A DNA stretch of 12,627 nt from Oscillospiraceae bacterium. Its GTDB lineage: Bacteria; Bacillota; Clostridia; Oscillospirales; Ruminococcaceae. Positions 8,742-12,627 of this stretch are shown here, piece after piece (position 1 is the stretch's first letter; each line of letters opens with the position of its first letter). The position numbers and the translations under genes were made by a program. The notes beneath the pieces were generated by a model. That model searched no databases. It was not told the origin of the DNA and was given only the letters and a program-made list of their open reading frames with translations. The stretch covers positions 1-12,627 of the forward strand of contig JAEDJV010000071.1 of NCBI GenBank assembly GCA_016296165.1, written 5' to 3'.

Positions 8742-8791
8742 GATTTTTGATTGTGCATACTGCATTTACTTGTTGATTACTCTCTTAATCC

Positions 8792-8820
8792 ATTATACTA
8801 AATTTACAAAAAAATTTCAA
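8792..8820 (-). promoter_or_regulatory. Sigma-A promoter of mtaB-purL
   Basis: Read on the minus strand, TTGAAA (8820-8815) and TATAAT (8797-8792) are separated by 17 bases. The predicted start is near 8785, leaving a leader of about 60 bases to TTG 8726. It lies back-to-back with the promoter at 8825-8853. Confidence 0.8.
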
Positions 8821-8824
8821 TCAC

Positions 8825-8853
8825 TTGACTATTATAATTTTTAGTGATATATT
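8825..8853 (+). promoter_or_regulatory. Sigma-A promoter of the HPr-like gene
   Basis: TTGACT at 8825-8830 and TATATT at 8848-8853 have a 17-base spacer. The predicted start is near 8860, giving an untranslated leader of about 100 bases. Its -35 box is 4 bases from the -35 box of the divergent mtaB promoter. Confidence 0.72.
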
Positions 8854-8897
8854 TTTAAAGGCGGAAAACATAATTTTATATTGAGAATGATTTTCGG

Positions 8898-8932
8898 AAG
8901 TTTATTTCATGAAGTCAATAGGAAGTAAACTT
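8898..8932 (+). promoter_or_regulatory. Imperfect stem-loop in the leader of the HPr-like gene
   Basis: AAGTTTATTTC (8898-8908) can pair with GAAGTAAACTT (8922-8932): 11 base pairs including one G-U, around a 13-base loop. It lies within the predicted 100-base leader, 14 bases before the GGAGG ribosome site. No T run follows, so it is not a simple terminator. It could be an mRNA structure or a DNA-level operator; its role is unknown. Confidence 0.4.
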
Positions 8933-8946
8933 TAGTGTATATTTAC

Positions 8947-8952
8947 TGGAGG
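8947..8952 (+). promoter_or_regulatory. Ribosome binding site of the HPr-like gene
   Basis: TGGAGG, a strong Shine-Dalgarno match, lies 7 bases before ATG 8960 and decides against the TTG at 8957. Confidence 0.75.
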
Positions 8953-8959
8953 TTTTTTG

Positions 8960-9187
8960 ATGTATACAGAAAATATCGTTTTATCAGGCGTGGATGAAGT
9001 TAAGAAGTTCGTTAATTTCGTTTCTGGTTATGATTTTAAAGTTGAACTTGTTTCAGGAAAATATATCGTTGATGCCAAGTCCATAATGGGAATTTTCAGT
9101 CTTGATCTTGATAAGCCAATCAAAATGAATGCATATACAGATGACGAAAACTTTAAGAAGGAAGTAAAGCAGTTTGTAGCTGCTTAA
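8960..9187 (+). CDS. HPr-like protein lacking the phosphorylatable histidine
   Basis: The 75-residue protein resembles the PTS phosphocarrier HPr in length and C-terminal two thirds. VDAKSIMGIFSLDL (residues 37-49) matches the region around the regulatory Ser46 of HPr, with Ser41 as its equivalent. Aligning back from that serine, the active-site His-Ala-Arg-Pro is replaced by Gly10-Val11-Asp12-Glu13, so phosphotransfer from enzyme I is not expected. This recalls Crh of Bacillus, an HPr-like regulator lacking the histidine, but the change here is wider than a single substitution. A regulatory role through Ser phosphorylation is an inference. The start is ATG 8960 with TGGAGG (8947-8952) 7 bases upstream; an in-frame TTG at 8957 is too close. 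It has its own promoter and terminator, so it is probably monocistronic. Confidence 0.85.
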   Translation: MYTENIVLSGVDEVKKFVNFVSGYDFKVELVSGKYIVDAKSIMGIFSLDLDKPIKMNAYTDDENFKKEVKQFVAA

Positions 9188-9206
9188 GATTTTTTATCCG
9201 ATATTC

Positions 9207-9235
9207 AGGTGCAGAATTTTTTCTGCACCTTTTTT
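9207..9235 (+). terminator. Rho-independent terminator of the HPr-like gene
   Basis: A perfect 10-bp stem AGGTGCAGAA/TTCTGCACCT (9207-9216 with 9221-9230), a TTTT loop and a following T run, starting 20 bases after the stop codon. It separates this gene from the S11-family gene. Confidence 0.93.
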
Positions 9236-9297
9236 CATACTCTGAAGTTTATATGTATATATTTTTATAAATAAATATTAATACGGAGAAATGAAAG

Positions 9298-10443
9298 ATG
9301 CTGAGAAAAATACTTCTTTTTGCAATTGTTTTGATTATTACAGGAATGATACATTCAGATTCAGTTTCCGGATACGAATCTCCGGAAATGGAAACTTCCG
9401 CAAAGTCATTCGTTTTAATGGAAGCTGGAACCAGACAGGTGGTTACAGGAAAAAATGAAAATGTCAGAGTACCGTCAGGAGCACTTAACAAGCTGATGAC
9501 AGCATTGATAGCTGCTGAAAGTATGAATGACGGATTTTTCACGATGGATACAGAACTTACAGCCTCTGAAAATGCTCATACAGCTGGCGGGGCAGTAATC
9601 TGGCTTGACGCAGGAGAGAAGATAACAGCTGAAGAACTTATGAAAGGTCTTCTGATAGGAAATGCCAATGACGCAGCTGTAGTCTTTGCGGAAAAAATCT
9701 CCGGAAACTGTGAAAAGTTTACGGAACTCATGAACAAGAGAGCAGCAGAGCTTGGAATGTATGATACTGTTTTTGTTTCCCCTTATGCAACTGATGATGA
9801 AAATCAGTATACTACAGCAGCGGATGCGGCAAGGCTTACCTCAGAGATATCAGAACATACTGAACTTCGGGGCATAATGACAACATGGCTTGATTACATA
9901 CGTGATGGCCGTACAGAAGTTGCAAATGAAAATGCACTTGTAAAAAAATATAACGGAATAACAGGCGCAAAAGCATGGCATACTGAATTATCAGGCTGGT
10001 GTCTTGCAGCTTCAGCTGAAAGAAACGGACTGTCATACGTTTCAGTTGTAATGGGCTGTGATGATAAAGATAATCGTTTTGCAGCCGGAAAGAAACTTTT
10101 AAATACTGGTTTTTCTATATACAAAACAGTTGTTCCGGGATTTTTCCCTGAACATATGAAACCTGTAAAAGTAAAGGATGGTGCTGATGATTCAGTACTT
10201 ATAGAGGCAGATAAAGTTATTCCGTTAGTTATTCCGCGCGATGCGGAAAGCAGGATGAGTACAGTTGTTTTTGAGCCTGAGTATATAGAAGCACCTGTCA
10301 GAGAAGGGCAGAAAATCGGAACGGTAGGGTTCTATCTTGACAAGACTCTTTTGTATGAGACTCCGTTAATAACATCCGACCAGGTGAGCAGAAATTCTTT
10401 CAGGAAATCATTTATGAAAATAATAGTTAAAATGTTTAAATAA
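9298..10443 (+). CDS. S11-family D-Ala-D-Ala carboxypeptidase-like protein with degenerate active site
   Basis: The 381-residue exported protein has the layout of a low-molecular-weight penicillin-binding protein (PBP5/DacF type): a signal peptide (MLRK, then a hydrophobic stretch at about 5-18), a transpeptidase-like domain (about 33-262), a PBP5 C-terminal beta domain (about 275-350, with APVREGQKIGTVGFYLD), and a basic amphipathic tail (SFRKSFMKIIVKMFK) suited to membrane attachment. Family alignment is clear (FVLMEAGTRQVV, NANDAAVVFAE, TELSGWCLAASAERNGLSYVSVVMG), but all three catalytic motifs are changed: SxxK reads A62-L-N-K65, SxN reads N122-A-N124, and KTG reads K225-A226-W227. Loss of the nucleophilic serine predicts no acyl-enzyme chemistry, so carboxypeptidase activity is unlikely; a structural, peptidoglycan-binding or regulatory role is inferred. 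The start is ATG 9298 with GGAG at 9285-9288. No clear promoter is visible in the AT-rich gap after the terminator, and no terminator follows. Confidence 0.88.
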   Translation: MLRKILLFAIVLIITGMIHSDSVSGYESPEMETSAKSFVLMEAGTRQVVTGKNENVRVPSGALNKLMTALIAAESMNDGFFTMDTELTASENAHTAGGAVIWLDAGEKITAEELMKGLLIGNANDAAVVFAEKISGNCEKFTELMNKRAAELGMYDTVFVSPYATDDENQYTTAADAARLTSEISEHTELRGIMTTWLDYIRDGRTEVANENALVKKYNGITGAKAWHTELSGWCLAASAERNGLSYVSVVMGCDDKDNRFAAGKKLLNTGFSIYKTVVPGFFPEHMKPVKVKDGADDSVLIEADKVIPLVIPRDAESRMSTVVFEPEYIEAPVREGQKIGTVGFYLDKTLLYETPLITSDQVSRNSFRKSFMKIIVKMFK

Positions 10444-10487
10444 TTGAAATACTTATTGGTGAAATCGAACAATAATGAATAATCGAC

Positions 10488-10516
10488 TTGAAAAAAAATT
10501 CATTATATAGTAAAAT
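10488..10516 (+). promoter_or_regulatory. Sigma-A promoter of pgi
   Basis: TTGAAA at 10488-10493 and TAAAAT at 10511-10516 have 17-base spacing. The predicted start is near 10523, about 33 bases before the pgi ATG. There is no terminator between the S11-family gene and this promoter, so some read-through is possible. Confidence 0.72.
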
Positions 10517-10555
10517 TGATATAAGGTAAGTATATATTTTACGGAGGTCTATACC

Positions 10556-11890
10556 ATGACACTTAAATTAAATTCAAAGTATCTTGACAGTTTCATTAAC
10601 AGTGATGAACTTGCTGGTATTAAACCACAGGTTGAAACAGCTGTAGAACTTCTTCACAATAAGAAAGGTCTCGGAAACGATTTTCTCGGCTGGCTCGATC
10701 TTCCAACAAACTATGACAAGGAAGAATTCACAAGAATCAAGGCTGCAGCAGAAAAAATCAAATCAAATTCTGAAGTTCTTATCGTAATCGGTATCGGCGG
10801 TTCATATCTTGGTGCCAGAGCAGTTATGGAACTTATTAAGTCACCATTCTATAACAATCTCAGCAAGGACACACCTGACATATATTTTGTAGGCAACAAC
10901 ATCAGCCCTTCATATCTCAATCAGGTAATTTCTATCTGCAAGGACAGAGATTTCTCAGTAAACGTAATTTCTAAGTCCGGTACAACTACTGAACCGGCTC
11001 TTGCATTCAGAGTATTCAGAAAGATGGTTATCGATAAGTACGGTAAGGAAGGCGCTAAGGAGAGAATTTTCTGCACAACAGATAAGGCTAAGGGAACACT
11101 TAAGTCACTTGCAGATGCAGAAGGTTACGAAACTTTTGTAGTACCTGATGATGTTGGCGGCAGATTCTCAGTTCTTACAGCTGTAGGTCTTCTTCCAATT
11201 GCAGCAGCCGGATGTGATATTGATGCGCTTATGGAAGGTGCTAAGCAGGCTCAGAACGATTATATGGCTGATTTTGATAACAATGACTGCTACAAGTATG
11301 CAGCTTTAAGAAACATTCTCAACAGAAAAGGCAAGAGTGTTGAACTTCTTGTTTCATATGATCCAAGCTTTACTATGATGGCAGAATGGTACAAGCAGCT
11401 CTTCGGTGAAAGTGAAGGCAAAGACAACAAGGGTATCTTCCCTTCAGCTGTTACATTCTCAACAGACCTTCATTCAATGGGACAGTTTATTCAGGATGGT
11501 TCCAGAATTATGTTCGAAACAGTTATGGATATCAAGAAACCACAGCAGGATTTCTTCCTTGAAGATGACGCTGACAACCTTGACGGACTTAACTTCCTCA
11601 CAAATCAGAACATGTCAATCGTAAACAAGAAGGCTCAGGAAGGTACAATTATCGCTCATACTGAAGGCGGTGTACCTAACATCGTTATCGAACTTGAAGA
11701 TACTTCAGAATTTAGTGTAGGTTACATGATTTACTTCTTTGAAAAGGCCTGTGCAGTTTCAGGATACCTTCTCGGTGTAAATCCATTTAATCAGCCGGGT
11801 GTTGAAAGCTACAAGGCTAATATGTTTGCACTTCTTGGCAAGCTGGGATATGAAGATAAGAAAGCAGCGCTTGAAGCAAAGCTTTACTGA
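10556..11890 (+). CDS. pgi: Glucose-6-phosphate isomerase
   Basis: This cytoplasmic enzyme interconverts glucose 6-phosphate and fructose 6-phosphate. The 444-residue length fits the shorter Firmicutes form. Visible motifs are the sugar-phosphate binding loops GIGGSYLGARAV and SKSGTTTEPALAF, the PGI signature VGGRFSVLTAVG, GESEGKDNKG with Glu285 and Glu287 (one of them the likely catalytic base), His306 in TDLHSMGQ, and the C-terminal signature ending NQPGVESYK with Lys420. All expected catalytic residues are present. GGAGG at 10543-10547 lies 8 bases before ATG 10556. It has its own promoter, and no terminator separates it from the small P-loop gene 60 bases downstream, so the two may be cotranscribed. 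Confidence 0.97.
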   Translation: MTLKLNSKYLDSFINSDELAGIKPQVETAVELLHNKKGLGNDFLGWLDLPTNYDKEEFTRIKAAAEKIKSNSEVLIVIGIGGSYLGARAVMELIKSPFYNNLSKDTPDIYFVGNNISPSYLNQVISICKDRDFSVNVISKSGTTTEPALAFRVFRKMVIDKYGKEGAKERIFCTTDKAKGTLKSLADAEGYETFVVPDDVGGRFSVLTAVGLLPIAAAGCDIDALMEGAKQAQNDYMADFDNNDCYKYAALRNILNRKGKSVELLVSYDPSFTMMAEWYKQLFGESEGKDNKGIFPSAVTFSTDLHSMGQFIQDGSRIMFETVMDIKKPQQDFFLEDDADNLDGLNFLTNQNMSIVNKKAQEGTIIAHTEGGVPNIVIELEDTSEFSVGYMIYFFEKACAVSGYLLGVNPFNQPGVESYKANMFALLGKLGYEDKKAALEAKLY

Positions 11891-11940
11891 TAAAAAAATA
11901 ATACAAAATAATACAAGCTGTCATTTACTGCAGCAGAAAT

Positions 11941-11944
11941 GGAG
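11941..11944 (+). promoter_or_regulatory. Ribosome binding site that fixes the P-loop gene start
   Basis: GGAG lies 6 bases before ATG 11951. It overlaps the alternative in-frame ATG at 11939, which itself has no good ribosome site upstream. Confidence 0.72.
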
Positions 11945-11950
11945 AAAAAT

Positions 11951-12358
11951 ATGATTAAGTTAATTATTGGCGAAAAGGGCACAGGAAAAACAAAAATAAT
12001 GATCGATATGATGAATGAGGCAATTGCTTCAACAAACGGCAGCCTTGTATGTATCGAAAAAGGTTCAAATCTCAGGACACAGATTAACTATAAAGTAAGA
12101 TGGTGTGATACAGAATTCTACAGAGTTGACGGTTTTGATTCATTCTACGGATTTGTTTCAGGTATGCTCGCTGGCAACTATGATATCGAAAAGATATTTG
12201 TTGACGGTATCCTTAAGATTGGCGGAAGAGATTTTGATTCTCTTGGAGCTATGCTCGACAAGCTCGCTGCTCTTACAGGCGATGCTACAACAGTTGTATT
12301 CACAGTATCAGCTGCTGAAAAGGATATGCCAGAGTCAGTTAAGAAGTATATCGGTTAA
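11951..12358 (+). CDS. Small P-loop NTPase-like protein of unknown function
   Basis: I do not recognise this 135-residue protein as a named family. It begins MIKLIIGEKGTGKTK: a Walker A motif (G7-E-K-G-T-G12-K13-T14) at the very N-terminus. A hydrophobic strand ending in Asp85 (KIFVDG, 81-86) fits a Walker B aspartate, and TTVVFTVSA (113-121) fits the following core strand. The order resembles a minimal single-domain ATP-binding fold without extra helicase, transporter or kinase domains, so it may bind ATP and act through a partner. It contains no signal peptide or membrane segment. The shorter start is supported by GGAG at 11941-11944; starting at ATG 11939 would add four residues. It follows pgi by 60 bases with no promoter or terminator visible, and precedes a strong promoter for the DUF177 gene. 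Confidence 0.8.
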   Translation: MIKLIIGEKGTGKTKIMIDMMNEAIASTNGSLVCIEKGSNLRTQINYKVRWCDTEFYRVDGFDSFYGFVSGMLAGNYDIEKIFVDGILKIGGRDFDSLGAMLDKLAALTGDATTVVFTVSAAEKDMPESVKKYIG

Positions 12359-12377
12359 TTAAAAAATAAAAAAACTA

Positions 12378-12406
12378 TTGACAATAAGGCATTAGTTTGG
12401 TATAAT
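12378..12406 (+). promoter_or_regulatory. Consensus sigma-A promoter with extended -10 for the DUF177 gene
   Basis: TTGACA at 12378-12383, a 17-base spacer, and TATAAT at 12401-12406 preceded by TGG (extended -10). The predicted start is near 12413, about 25 bases before ATG 12438. Expected to be strong, which fits a ribosome-linked operon. Confidence 0.88.
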
Positions 12407-12437
12407 TTAATTCGTAATGCTCTAAGGGTGTAGAAGT

Positions 12438-12627
12438 ATGACTATTAATTTAAGAAAAATATTCAATTTACCGGGAGAAGTTCTGCCAGTTGATGTTTCT
12501 ATCGACAATTCAGAAATTACCGATATACATGGTTATGATTTTGCTTCTCCTGTAGTAATAAAAGGACAGGCTTTCAATCGTGCCGGAATAGTTAAAATTA
12601 AATTTACTACCGAGTTTACCCTGAACC
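12438..12627 (+). CDS. DUF177 / YceD-family protein, 3' end missing
   Basis: The 63 visible residues begin MTINLRKIFNLPGEVLPVDV and continue to a segment (VIKGQAFNRAGIVKIKFTTEFTLN) typical of DUF177/YceD, where the next part usually carries conserved cysteines (outside the window). In many bacteria this gene lies just before rpmF (ribosomal protein L32), and YceD-type proteins have been linked to 23S rRNA handling; rpmF downstream is a prediction here. AAGGG at 12424-12428 lies 9 bases before the ATG. The very strong promoter fits a ribosome-related transcript. Confidence 0.82.
   Translation, partial: MTINLRKIFNLPGEVLPVDVSIDNSEITDIHGYDFASPVVIKGQAFNRAGIVKIKFTTEFTLN

Noticed and set aside
9291..9293. 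ATG just upstream of the S11-family gene
   Set aside because: It is out of frame with the S11 coding region; the ATG at 9298 opens a signal peptide in the conserved frame.
10453..10476. Possible terminator after the S11-family gene (TTATTG/CAATAA)
   Set aside because: The stem is only about 6 bp, AT-rich, with no following T run; not supported as a terminator.
11898..11918. Short direct repeat of ATAATACAA between pgi and the P-loop gene
   Set aside because: Two short AT-rich copies are easily produced by chance in this base composition and match no known site.
12105..12362. 85-residue frame overlapping the P-loop gene in another frame
   Set aside because: It lies within the P-loop gene, which has a ribosome site and Walker motifs; this frame has neither.

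Overview
The window looks like chromosome of a fibre-degrading, low-GC Ruminococcus (Oscillospiraceae), most like Ruminococcus flavefaciens. The basis is a multidomain xylanase carrying a dockerin and Thr-rich linkers of cellulosomal type, AT-rich intergenic DNA, near-consensus sigma-A promoters, strong GGAG Shine-Dalgarno sites and a clostridial-type housekeeping set. The species is an inference. I see no mobile element, CRISPR array, tRNA or rRNA, and no gene-free stretch longer than about 200 bases.

Layout. Positions 1-2465 (+) hold the 3' part of a secreted CBM22-GH10-dockerin-CE4 enzyme (xylan backbone cleavage plus deacetylation), closed by a perfect hairpin terminator. A LysR-type regulator follows at 2627-3595 (+), behind a perfect TTGACA-17-TATAAT promoter. 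A shared terminator at 3595-3630 separates it from the convergent minus-strand pair mtaB-purL (tRNA methylthiotransferase, then FGAM synthase), transcribed leftwards from about 8785. The mtaB promoter lies back-to-back with a rightward promoter, their -35 boxes only 4 bp apart. The rightward promoter serves a small HPr-like gene (8960-9187), which has its own terminator. Next come an S11-family (D-Ala-D-Ala carboxypeptidase-like) secreted protein (9298-10443), glucose-6-phosphate isomerase (10556-11890), a 135-residue P-loop protein of unknown function (11951-12358), and the start of a DUF177/YceD gene (12438 to the window end) behind an extended -10 consensus promoter.

How the genes relate. 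Most are unrelated housekeeping functions. The extracellular enzyme supplies xylan sugars, Pgi works in central glycolysis, and the HPr-like protein keeps the regulatory-serine motif of HPr, so a carbon-regulation role is possible but unproven.

The most unusual features are two neighbouring proteins that keep their family fold signatures but have lost catalytic residues. The S11 protein has AxxK, NxN and KAW where SxxK, SxN and KTG belong. The HPr-like protein has Gly-Val-Asp-Glu where the phosphorylatable His-Ala-Arg-Pro belongs. I found no convincing multi-gene novel system; these two likely non-catalytic proteins and the small P-loop protein are the best leads.
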